Assembly (NCBI GenBank): GCA_950295325.1
Contig: OX485805.1
Coordinates: 2,232,501-2,296,500 of the forward strand
Source of the DNA: Polytrichum commune
Lineage: Eukaryota > Streptophyta > Polytrichopsida > Polytrichales > Polytrichaceae
Direction of reading: 5' to 3'
Length of the DNA stretch: 64,000 nt
Of the stretch, positions 22,609-33,459 are shown piece by piece. Made by a program: the position numbers and the translations under genes. Each line of letters begins with the position of its first letter. The stretch's first letter is position 1. The notes beneath the pieces were generated by a model. That model was not told the DNA's origin. It saw only the letters and a program-made list of their open reading frames with translations, and searched no databases.

Positions 22609-23021
22609 GCGCATCGCATTTGCTTCGTCCCCCGGCGCTCGTGGCTGGCTCAGAGGCGTGGTCAGTGGCCGCAATATGATCGGACAGCTCAGCCTAGATG
22701 CGTGACGCAGCTTTCATGTGAGAGCGGAATTTCTTGATCAGGCAAAAATCCACTTTCTAAACAAGAGACGAGCAAGGGAGTGCAATCGAATGCGATCCGG
22801 TGCAATACACGACAGACATGCGGGGCGAAAGGGAGCGAGTGAGTGAGGCGTGTGGGAGGTGAGAGGCTCCACTGGGCACGATCGACACAAGATTCGCCAC
22901 GGGAGTGCCCGCAGTGGAATCAGCGTCAGTGGCAACTGGCAGGCTTGGGCAGTGTTCACATGTCGTCCGTTGTGCGGGTCTGGTGGGGATATTATTTGCC
23001 CTGTATACCGACAGGCACTGA

Positions 23022-23396
23022 GGGCCAGTTTACACTACGGTGGAGAAGGCCTCCGGTCGGTCAAGAATGCTTGGCCAAGACATGGTTATATGAGGCAAAT
23101 GGTGGATGTGCCGGAGAAGAATTAAAGGCAATAAAATATTTTTTATTGAGTTGGGCTTCTCCGGCCTCTTGAGGCCGGACAAGAAACTCCTCCTCCGGAG
23201 AAGCCCAACTCCAAAAAGTGCCGCCATGTAGGCGGCCATGTCATTTTATCATCCATGAGAAAAGTTCACCACCATTGTTTTCTTCACCTAGTGTAAACAC
23301 CCACCGGTCAAGAGTTGCATTTTCGACCAATCACAATTGAGAATCGCCCTTTTTTCCATGACCGGTGGACTTCTCCACCGTAATGTAAACCGGCCC
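23022..23396. mobile_element. PIF/Harbinger-like MITE, 375 bp
   Basis: Ends are GGGCCAGTTTACACTACGG and CCGTAATGTAAACCGGCCC, giving inverted repeats of about 40 bases with a few mismatches, flanked by TGA (23019-23021 and 23397-23399). An alternative parse is CTGAG duplicated around GGCC...GGCC. An empty-site relative lies at about 31150-31370: CTGGTGGGGATATTATTTGC, then ACTGAGGGCCCAGTT without the element, then the same downstream sequence. An inner palindrome surrounds TCTCCGGCCTC. Confidence 0.85.
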
Positions 23397-23399
23397 TGA

Positions 23400-26270
23400 G
23401 GGCCCAGTTTAGAGGAATCTTTGTTACGATAGTAAGTAAACTACGAATATGTATATGTTTATACAAATATGCTGAGTCGGCATCCCATTCTTCCTGGGGA
23501 CGTTAAACGTTTCCGGGGGAGGTGGATACAGAGCGGGCAGCCTCCCAAGAAAAAAATTAATATTTATTTAACCCGACCGTAAATGGTTGGCCGCCCCACC
23601 TGACTTCTAGAAAACCGTTGCCTTTGCATTTTTGAAGGTCGCATGTTCATAAATTTCAATTGAGTGCACTTCATTTTCACGGTTTGAAACACGTATATAT
23701 ATGTGTGTGTGTATTTTTATGCAACAGATAAGCAGTTGATTGAGATTTCATTTCAGAAGTGAAACCGTTAATGAAGCTTGTAGTGAACTTGAAAGTCAAC
23801 AACATTACAAAATCCTCATTAGCGTTGAAGTATGAGTTTGGTGACTTATCATTTGAAGGGGTCTTTGTCATTCTGAAATGAACCTGAAATTAGTGTGTTA
23901 ATTTTAGTATGTATATCGTATAGTAGTTTAGGTAATTCCTTCTACTTTCACAAATAGTCATACGTGTTCAAACTAATTAATCGTGATTGAATGTAATCAA
24001 GCTTAATTAAGCGAAAGCCTTCAGTTTCTACAAGTATTAATGCACATTTAAGCTAAGTCAGCCTGATTAAGTGCAAGTAAGCACAGTAAACCTAATTAAG
24101 CTCAATGAAGCCTAAACAAGTGTTTTTAAGCACATCAGTTCTCATTTCTAAATTTATGTCATAAGTAATTCAAATAAGTGTATATTAAAATTGATTAGGC
24201 GTGATTACATTTAATCATGCTTGATTAGTTTGTATACATATGATTACTTGTGAAAGTAGAAGGCATTGAAACTATTATAAAATATATATATCAAAATCAA
24301 CACACTAATTTAAGTGTCAATTTAGAATAACATTAACCCCTTCAAATGGTAACCTCAATGCTAATGAAGATTTTGTAATGTTTGTGACTTCCAAGTTAAT
24401 TACAAGCTTTATTGATGGTTTGACTTCTGAAACAAAATCCTAATCAATTGCTTATTTACTAAATGGAAGTGCACATATATATTGGAGTTTGGACCTTGAA
24501 GATGAAGTGCACTCATTATGGGATTTGTGGACAAGTGGCCTTCAAGAATGCAAAGGCAATGGTTTTTTCAAAGTCAAGTGGGGTAGGCAACAATTTTCAA
24601 TCGGGTCAATTAAATCTTGAGTTTTTCCTTTTTTTTGGGGGGGGGGAGGGGGGGGGGGACAAGGGGCTACCTACCTTATGTGTATTGTTGTCATATGATC
24701 TAATTTTTTCTTATCCCTTTTGGACACTTGCAACTAACGAGGCTTCACTTGATTTGAGTCCAATTTGTCCGAAAGATTTTACTTGTTGCATTCTACGGTT
24801 AGGGCGCCTCTTGGGGCCCAAAACACTCCTTCATGAACCTCATTTTCTGACTCAAGGTTGGACCAAAGCTAGAAGTTTGGTTTCTTAAGTTGGGGCTACC
24901 AAGACTATGTTGATTGATGAACCTTTTGAGGGCCGGGGATTCGTGGCACTCATGTATTCTCATTAGAGGGAGTTCATTCATCTTCGCGGATGAGATCGAT
25001 GAACCACTTTAGATACTACCTTACGTTATCGGCTCCTTGTCTCAAGGGTTTCACAAATACCAAGCTTTAGTGCACCAAATAGGTTGATTAGTGTTGGAAA
25101 CACCAATAGTTGATGGAAACGCTAAATGTCAATTGTCTTCATAGTGTTAGAACACTAAATGTCAACTCTAACACTATTTGTACCAATTAGTAACTTTGAA
25201 TATTTACAAAAGCGCATTTAGTGTTAGATGGCATGTTTTGTAGATCTTCAAATGAAGAATTGGAGGAATTTGCTAGGAATGTCCTAGGAATCTTAACACT
25301 AATTGTACTTTCAAGTGACATTTAGTGTTTAGGGTAACTATTGGCTCTAACACTAATCTTCATCTAACACTAATCTACATATTTAGTGTAGTTCTAAATA
25401 ATCCTAGTCTAATATAATACTTAAGGCAATAATATAAAGGGAGTTAGACATAAAAAGCAATGCCTCATATGAAAGTAAGTGAGTGCAACATGGGTTGCCA
25501 ACCCATCATTATTAGTCTAGATATTTTTAAGAAATTAACTTGGGCGGACATTAAACACCCCCTCACAAACTGTTGAGATGTCAGATCCGGATTGGATAGC
25601 CCTTCAATTTTTTTAAAAAAAAAACTCGACGGAAACATGTTGCACGTCCCGCCCAACTTCAAAAAAAGTATTGCCCTTGCATTCTTGAAGGCCACTTGAC
25701 CACAAATCCCATATTGAATGCACTTCACCTTCAAGGTCTAAAATCCAATATATATGTGTACTTCCAATTGGTAAATAAGCAATTGATTGGGATTTCATTC
25801 TGGAAGTGGAACCATATATGAAGCACAAAATTTTGGAGATCAAAAACATTACAAAATCCTCATTAACATTGAAGTTAAAATTTTTGTATCTTATCATTTG
25901 GATTTGTCATTGTCATTCACATGATAGATTAGTGCAAGTGTTCATAACATGACCAAAGTGAAACAATGACTATAACATATAAAACATACAACAACAAATA
26001 TTATATAAGATGAATTTTATGTTTTAGGAAATATAATACGAGGTTGAAATAAATGATGTATTATTTGGAAATTTACTTTTGCGATAACATTATAGATAGG
26101 GTATACTCAGAAAATCATAAGTTTCCGACTATAGTCAATCTGAGTTATTGTAGTATTTTATCATCATCACTTATTGTATTATCTTCAAAATCACATGGTG
26201 TATATTAGTTTTTTCAAATAAAATTTATTTGAAATATATATAAATAGACTAATAATAATAATAATAATAA
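23400..26270. repeat. Nested dispersed repeats, no intact gene
   Basis: Copies of a foldback-type repeat are present. Right-arm-like sequence spans 23490-23700 (GGGGGAGGTGGATACAGAG, then GAAGGTCGCATG), unit copies lie at about 24450-24600 (plus) and 25650-25800 (minus), all sharing strings such as TTTGGACCTTGAAGATGAAG and AAGTGCACTCA. A poly-G tract lies at about 24638-24658. Open frames here cover repeat sequence only and are not convincing genes. Confidence 0.6.
25085..25395. repeat. Cluster of AACACTAA / TTAGTGTT motifs
   Basis: In about 300 bases the motif AACACTAA or its complement occurs roughly a dozen times in both orientations, with the core repeated as TCTAACACTA and TAGTGTTAG. This could be the subterminal repeat region of a DNA transposon. 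No clear ends were found. Confidence 0.45.
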
Positions 26271-26284
26271 GTGTTGGCATGTCG

Positions 26285-27330
26285 GCCTTCTGTCTCAAAA
26301 AAATAAAAAATAAAAATGATTCTAACATTTGAGAAGCAAAAAGGCTCATGGGGCTACAATACACGAAGATGGTGTTAAATGGACTAATTCCTTTGATTTT
26401 TTGGTCAAAAAGCAAGAGTTTTTTTTACAAGCGTACCTCTCATCCATTTAACATAGGTTTGCGGCGGATTCGTCTATGAATTAACTAGTTTGAAACCGCC
26501 ATGAAGTACTTCTCAATTCCGTTAGCATTTTGGCTTACTAGATTTTGAAATGAATCTCACTTCATCGTCACAAACCTCTAAATTCATATATTATCAGTAA
26601 ACTCATGCCCTCATATTCACATCTCAAATTTACAACATTAAATCAATATGACCAAACATAGCATTGTATTTTTAGTCTTTGGTTGTTATAATTATAGTTG
26701 AAAGAATTTTAGGTCGACATAAAAGTGGAGTGAATTGTGTAAAGCTTGATGTCAGTTTACCAACCAAAAGGTTATTATCCCTTGAAAAGCATGTATTAAT
26801 ATTTCCTCAATATTAAGCAGTGACATATATGGAGTTGACTTGAAAGTGGAGTATATTATATAGAACCTAATAAGTTGACTTAAAAGCGGAATATAACATT
26901 TAAAGCTAAATGTCAAGTTACAGACTAAAAATATATTATCCTTTTAAGGTATATATTAATACTCAACATTATATTCCATGGTGTTCTATAAAATGTTTGA
27001 GAATATAGTATTTGAAAGCGTCAAGTTTTTTGGGTGTACATGGACCATCAACATGACATACTTTAGCCTCTATCTCACAGAGGCTAAAACACCCACCTCT
27101 CTAGATAATTACTAGCTATTTTGAAATCACCATGCATTACTTCTTGGTGCCATTAGCCTTTTGACTTCTTGGACTTTAAAATCAATCCCTTTTCATCACC
27201 ACAAACCTCTAAATTCGTATAGTATACCAACAATGAACTCACATTCTCATATTCACATCTCAACTTTTCAACATCTAAACAATTTTACCGAACATAGAGT
27301 TGTATTTTAGTCTTTGATTGCTATACTTAT
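26285..27330. repeat. Long inverted repeat, left arm
   Basis: About 1 kb that is the diverged reverse complement of 31420-32390. Shared landmarks include CTCATCCATTTAACATAGGTT (26438), ATGAAGTACTTCTCA (26502), CTCATATTCACATCTCAA and CATGCATTACTTCTTGGTGCC (27131). The arm itself contains two tandem related blocks (26440-26860 and 27110-27420). It flanks, with its partner, a CACTA-type transposase relic. Confidence 0.75.
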
Positions 27331-27427
27331 AGTTGGAAGATCTAATAGGTTGACTTCGAAGTGGAGTTTATTATCTAGAGCTAAATGTAAACCTACCAAC
27401 TAAGAAGAGAATATCCTTTGAAAGGTA

Positions 27428-27823
27428 CTCCCTCCGTTTCAAAATAAAAGTTATGTTTTAGAAAATCCATGGGCTTAAGGTCATTTTTCGCACTTTTAGC
27501 ACGATACTACGTGCATTGCATAGCTCCCACTAAGTGCTTTTCAGTAAGCTAGGGGTGTCCATAGTAAAGTTGAAAACTTTTGGCGCTAGTTTCACTAGAA
27601 TCCCGCCATTTTGGATGGATGGCACTTAAGAGCATAAAACCGCGTTGATATGTGTTGACATTGTCGAGTCCAAATATTGATTGTTAAACAAGTTTAAACT
27701 ATTACTTGACTTGGTAGTTCATCAACAACAACATTTACATTGTTATTGGCAACATTATAATTCAATTGACAAAATTTGAGAGAAATTTCACCAAACGTAA
27801 CTTTTATTTTGAAACGGAGGGAG
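27428..27823. mobile_element. Stowaway-type MITE, 396 bp
   Basis: It begins CTCCCTCCGTTTCAAAATAA and ends with the inverse TTATTTTGAAACGGAGGGAG, flanked by TA on each side (27426-27427, 27824-27825). CTCCCTCCGT is the classic Stowaway (Tc1/mariner) terminus in plants. It interrupts a repeat whose uninterrupted relative is near 26770-26820 (TTGAAAAGCATGTATTAATA). Confidence 0.93.
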
Positions 27824-27952
27824 TATGTATTAACACTACCTCAACATTAAGCTCTTATATTTTGCATGTTAAGATGGTACCAAAGAAACATTATGTCTCA
27901 CTACAAGGAAACCCCCCCCCCTCCCCCTCCTTACCTTGCGACATAAAACAAA

Positions 27953-28612
27953 CTATGAACAAACTCCTACACTAAGTCCATCTACGAAGTTACTTGCAAG
28001 AAGACTCAAAATCAATACTAACTTGGACAGTCCATGGATGATGCCTCTCATTGTAGAATAGTATTTTTTATGGGCATCATAGATATGTGGAACGCCATCC
28101 CATAACAAATTTAACTCATCCGCTAAGGGTTGCATGAAAACGTCCATGTTTTGTACTTGCTTAGGACGTGGGCATCACAAAATAAGGTCAAGAGATGCAA
28201 AATATCTATGCACATGCATAACACATTGCATAGAATATAGGCCATTAAAAATCATAATATTTTGGAATCTTAGTTATTATCAATCGAAATCATAAATACA
28301 TGAATTAGTGGACAAATACATGGAATTGTAGTTGAAAGTAGAATGTAACAACTTCTAATGGCCAAGAAAATAAGCAATTTATAAATGACCAATGTGATGG
28401 GCCATGTGGAATGGGCAGATCATTGTTGCGACAAAAGATTAACCCCCTCATGGGACAAATCGAGTCTAATATATTTGGCATGCCTTCCAAACTCTTTCCA
28501 TTTTCGATCAACCCACTTCCAAACTTCTCCATCTTGCAGCCCATTCAAAAGACCATGAGCACTTTTAGTATCCTTATGCCATATCATCAATTTCGCCAAA
28601 GCAAAACTTGTA
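27953..28612 (-). pseudogene. CACTA (En/Spm) tnp2-like transposase fragment
   Basis: Two stretches match the Transposase_21 pattern as I know it. The first, from about 28612, reads MIWHKDTKSAHGLL, EVWKWVDRKWKEFGRHAK, IRLDLSHEGVNLL, an in-frame TGA, then STWPITLVIYKLL; family members read like LGLATDGFNPF followed by YSMWPV and PYNLPPW. The second, after a gap, reads PKQVQNMDVFMQPLADEL, LLWDGVPHIYDAHKK, MRGIIHGL, matching the family's IDVYLQPLIDEL and YDA...MRA. Stops and missing parts show it is dead. It lies between the two long inverted-repeat arms. Confidence 0.8.
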
Positions 28613-28989
28613 AAAATGAGGTATAAGAGTGGAATGAAAATTGTATAGAATATGAAGAATAAATATAAAAATCACATACATAAACTCAAAAATAATGTAC
28701 ATAAGAAACTACTTATATTTAGACGAAGAAAAACCAAACTAATCAAGCCTCATTAATTATGAAATGTACTATATAAAATTTACATCTAAAATTGATCCAA
28801 TAAAAACATTTTATGATTAATTAGGCTTGATTAATTTGGTAAGCATACTTTTTAATTCAATTGGGCTGAATTAGGATTAATCAGAATTAATTAGACTCGA
28901 TTGCATTCAATCACTCTTCATTAGTTTAAATGCATATGAATACTTTGTGAAAGTAGAAGATATTAACTAGTCTATAATAATTTAGCATA

Positions 28990-29800
28990 CTAAACATAAA
29001 ACAATAAAATTTAGTTCCATTTTAAGAATGACAAAGACCCTTTCAATGGCAAGTCACAAAATTATAACCTCAATGTTAGTGAGGGTTTTGTAATATTTTG
29101 GACTTCCAAGTTAATATTACATGCTTTATTGATGGTTTGACTTTGTTAATGAAATCCCAGTCAATTGCTCGTCTACTCAATGAAAGTGAACACATATATT
29201 GGATTTTGGACCTTGAAGGTGAAGTGCACTCAATATGGGATTTATAAGTAAGAGGCCTTCAAGAATGCAAGGGCAATGATATTTCTGAAGTCGGCCGGGC
29301 AAAAGTTTTCAGTTGGGTCCTGAAAATTTGTATTTCTCTCTGGGCGGCTGCCCTTGCCTGAATCTACCTCCCAAAAAAGTTCGTGGGGGAGGGGTTTAAT
29401 GTCCCCCTTCCTGGGGATGTTAAACCTCCCTCTACAAACTTTTCAGGGGAGGTGGATACAGGATGGGGCAACCCCCTGGAAAAAAGTCAAGATTCGACTG
29501 TAAATTGCTGCCCGCCCCACCTGATTTCGGAAAAACCATTGTCTTTGTACTTTTGAAGGTCGCATGTCCACAAATTTCACATTAATGTACATTTAAGCTC
29601 AGTAGGCCCGATTAAGTGCAAGTAAGCACAGTGAACCTAATTAAGCTTAATGAAGCCTAAACAAGTGTTTTTAAGCACATCAACTCTCATCTCTGAATTT
29701 ATATCATAAGTAATTCAAGTAAGTGCATTTTGAAATTAATTAGGCTTGATTGCATCTAATCATGTTTCACGTTTACTTAGTTTGGATGCATACGAATACT
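28990..29800. mobile_element. Palindromic foldback element
   Basis: The sequence folds around about 29407. ATCTACCTCCCAAAAAAGTT and GAGGGGTTTAATGTCCCC on the left pair with GGGGATGTTAAACCTCCC and GGGGAGGTGGATACAGG on the right. Farther out, GGCCTTCAAGAATGCAAGGG pairs with CTTTGTACTTTTGAAGGTCG. Arms are close to 300 bases. Half-copies are found at 23490-23700, 24450-24600, 25650-25800, 29840-30120 and 31310-31370. No coding sequence. Confidence 0.7.
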
Positions 29801-30125
29801 TGTGAAAGAAGATAATTTTTACTTCCAAGATAATTATAGGCTTTATTGACGGTTTCACTTCCGAAATGAAATCCTAATCAATTGCTTATTTATTAAGTGG
29901 AAGTGCACATATATTATATTGGAGTTTGGACCTTGAAGATGAAGTGCACTTAGTATGGGATTTGTGGACAAGCGACCTTCACAAATGCAAAGGCAATGGT
30001 TCTTTCGAGGTCGGATGAGCAGTCATAAGTTTCCGGTCGGGTTCATAAAATTTGGATGTCTCCCCAAATTCTATCTCCCCAAAAAGTACCTGGGGAGAAG
30101 GGGGGGTTTACATCCCCCATTAATA

Positions 30126-30280
30126 CACTCCCCACACCTGCTAGTGCGGGCCACTAGTGAACGGCTCCTACCAGCAGGGGGGCACTTATAGAGGTATTTT
30201 AGCCAGTGAGAGCCACTAGTTGCAACCAGTGTTGGTACTCTCCGTTCATTGGTGGCCCGCACCAGTAGGTGTGGGGAGGG
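30126..30280. mobile_element. Small TA-flanked palindromic MITE, 155 bp
   Basis: CACTCCCCACACCTGCTAGT at the left end pairs with TGGTGGCCCGCACCAGTAGG followed by TGTGGGGAGGG at the right; arms are about 40 bases. Both sides carry TA (30124-30125 and 30281-30282), so a Tc1/mariner (Stowaway-like) origin is likely. It sits in the left arm of a foldback-family copy. Confidence 0.85.
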
Positions 30281-31419
30281 TATAAGTTACAGACATGTGG
30301 AGCGAGGGGCATGTGGGAGGTGAGCATGGCTGGTTTTTCACAAAGTTTTTGCCCGTCCACGTCCAAAAACCTTGAATTGAAAGGCAACTTGTCCCAAAAC
30401 CGGTTTGAAAATGAAAGTACATGTCCCACAAGAGGTATAAATAAGTCTCTTACAATGTTGGTAATTAGAAAAAAAAACAAAAACAAAAAAACAAAAAACG
30501 CAAGCACAATGGCACCTGCACTAGCCAACCCTCCGGCCCAGTTGTAAAGCCCGACCCGGCCAGTTGAAAACATCAATTAGAATGCAATGATGCTTGTTTG
30601 AAGAAACATGAAGGATAGGAGAGTTCATCCACTTCTTTGAAGGGTAAGTAGCTCTTTATTTTTAAATTTTTGAACATGTTTATGTATACTAATTCTTATT
30701 CAATTGCTAAGTTTACCATTCAATTACAATCTTTGACATTATGTTAAAAAGGTTCAAAATTTTTGTGGTTGATGAGTTAATGTATGCAAGTGAATCAAGC
30801 ACTTCAAGATTGATATTTTGATTGGGTATCAGTGGTTTGATTGCATTATGCTTATATTCACATGTCATATATGACATAATGTCACTGATGTTTGTACCAT
30901 TTATTTTTGTTTGGAAAAAAATATCAAAAAATTATTACTGTTTAGAAACCGTCCAAAGTGAATTTGACACGTCCAAAAACTGATTCATTTTCTAAGAACC
31001 CGTCCACTAGAAAAAATAAATTGTTAGTGAACATGTCCCTGGACATGTTCACGACCTTGTGAAAAATCACCACTGGAGGTGAGGGTGAGAGGCTCAAGTG
31101 GGCATGCAGTGAAACCCTAGACCCGCAGTGAAACCCACGTCAGTGGTGACATCTCATCTGAGTCTGGTGGGGATATTATTTGCCCCGAATACCGGTGCGT
31201 AACTGAGGGCCCAGTTCAGAGGAGTCTTTGTTACGATTGTAAAGCACACTGAGAATATGTATATGTGAAAATATGTGTATGTGAAAATGATATGAGTCAG
31301 CATCCCCATTCTTCCTGGGGACGTTAAATGTTCCCGGGGGAGGTGGATATGGGCTGGGCAGCCTTCCAGAAAGAAAAAGAAAAAAAGAAAAAGAAGAAGA
31401 AGATTTAATTTGATGTTGA

Positions 31420-32390
31420 AAAGTTGAGATGTGAATATGAGAACACGAGTTCATTGCTGGTACAGTAGTATATGAATTAAAAGGTTTGTGGTGATGAAAA
31501 GGGATTTATTTTCAAGTCCAAGAAGTCAAAAGGCTAATGGCACCAAGAAGTAATGCATGGCGATTTCAAACTAGCTAGTAAGTATCTACAGAGGTGGGTG
31601 CTTTAGCCTCCATGAGATAGGGGCTAAAGTATGTCATGTTGATGGTCCATGTACACCCAAAAAACTTGACGCTTTCAAATACTATATTCTCAAACATTTT
31701 ATAGAACACCATGGAATATAATGTTGAGTGTTAATATATACCTTCAAAGGATAATATATTTTTAGTTTGTAACTTGACATTTAGCGCTGAATGATATGTT
31801 CCACTTTTAAGTCAGCTTATTAGGCTTTATATAACACACTCCACTTTTAAGTCAACCCCATATATGTCACTGCTTAATGTTGAGGAAATATTAATACATA
31901 CTTTTCAAAGCATGATAACCTTTTGGTTAGTAAACTGACATTCAACTTTAAATGATTCACCTCACTTTTAAGTCAACCTATTAGGTCTTTCGACTATAAT
32001 TATAACAACCAAAGACTAAAAACACAATGCTATCTTTGATCAAATTGATTGATGTTGTAAATTTGAGATGTGAATATAAGGGTGTGAGTTCATTGATAAT
32101 ATATGAATTTAGAGGTTCGTGATGGTGAATGGAGATTCATTTCAAAACCTAGTAAGCCAAATTGCTAATGGAACTGAGAAGTACTTCATGGTGGTTTCAA
32201 ACTAGGTAATTCCATAAATGAATTGGCTTCAAACCTATGTTAAATGGATGAGACATACGCTTGTAAGAAAACCTTCACTTTTTGACTAGAAAATCTAAGA
32301 AATTAGTACATCTGACACCATCTTCATGTATTGTAGCCCCATAAGCCTTTTCGCTTCTTGGATTTTAGAATCAATTTCATTTCATTGGAA
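31420..32390. repeat. Long inverted repeat, right arm
   Basis: Reverse-complement partner of 26285-27330. Examples: AAGAAGTAATGCATGGCGAT (31543) mirrors the left arm's CATGCATTACTTC, and ATGGATGAGACATACGCTTG mirrors its TACAAGCGTACCTCTCATCC. The spacing from arm to arm is about 4.1 kb. No gene was recognised in it. Confidence 0.75.
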
Positions 32391-33440
32391 TGCCAACTCT
32401 ATGTGAAAGCAAGTTCATTTAGAATGACAACTGTAACATTCTTTTTAATGTGCTATTATTTACCACCACATCAATTCACAATTGAATGGTGGAAGAAACA
32501 AATCACATTTCACCCTGAAAATCAATACATAGACTACTCGAAGTAAGTGTTCCAGGGATCCTTCCCAACAACAAATCTTTCATTCAGTATCCCTGAACAA
32601 CAATCAAGGGTCTATCCTAGTCCAACCAATTTAAGTGAACTGAAATTGATTTGAAAGTCATGTAAGCCATAAGGGCTAATGAGACCAAATCGCATCATAG
32701 AAATTTTCAACCGGATGATTCCCTAGAGTGGTGGAGTGCTCTAGCCTTTTTGAGATAAATGTCAATGTCATCTTGATAGTCAATTTGAAAGTAAGACTTC
32801 AGGTTTCCTAACACCGAATTCTCAAATAGTGATGAAACCTTCATATTTGTAATGGGGTTTTATAAGGGACACTTCAATACAACGTGTGCTTCATTTTCAA
32901 TTACACTTCAAGAGCGAAAGTGACATAATCTATTATGTATAGAGATAGGAATAGTCAACCATCATCCAATTTCAATAACGATGATGATAATTATCCTCGA
33001 ATGTATCATAGCTTAGACCTTCTAGTTGCCATGTTCCATGGATATTTTCCAAGGAATTCAAATTCACATATTCCTTTCCTAATAAAGTTCAAACTTTGGT
33101 TCAGCCGCAAGTTTGTCACAGCCTCGTAATGAAACAGTTCTTGTGGTACAATCAAAATTGCATCACGTTGGTAAGCCTAAAATACTCGCTAAGCTGCCAC
33201 AGTTACTGAAAGCTTGACGGTGATTAACCATCAAGGAAATGCTTTTGCTTGAAATTGGCGACTATGATCATGTTCGAAGCATTTATGTGATTACATCTAT
33301 ACGGCGTCCGTGGATGCTTGCTCTCGAATAATAGGGTAAAACTATTGTAAATGTTATAAATATAAATAAAGAAATAAACATAGAAGAAAAGAAAAATTAC
33401 GCCTGTATATCATACCGGCATGAATGTGAGGCCGTTATCC
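32391..33440. other. Gene-free stretch
   Basis: AT-rich sequence with only short chance ORFs (60-65 codons). No RNA gene, domain or clear element end was identified. Confidence 0.4.
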
Positions 33441-33459
33441 AAATGTTTAACATAGCGAG

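Noticed and set aside
22413-22679. ORF with a poly-His run
   Set aside because: The His run is a CAT microsatellite; the flanks show no domain or gene structure.
24463-24888. 141-codon plus-strand ORF
   Set aside because: Covers a dispersed repeat copy and a poly-G tract; related copies elsewhere are not open in the same frame.
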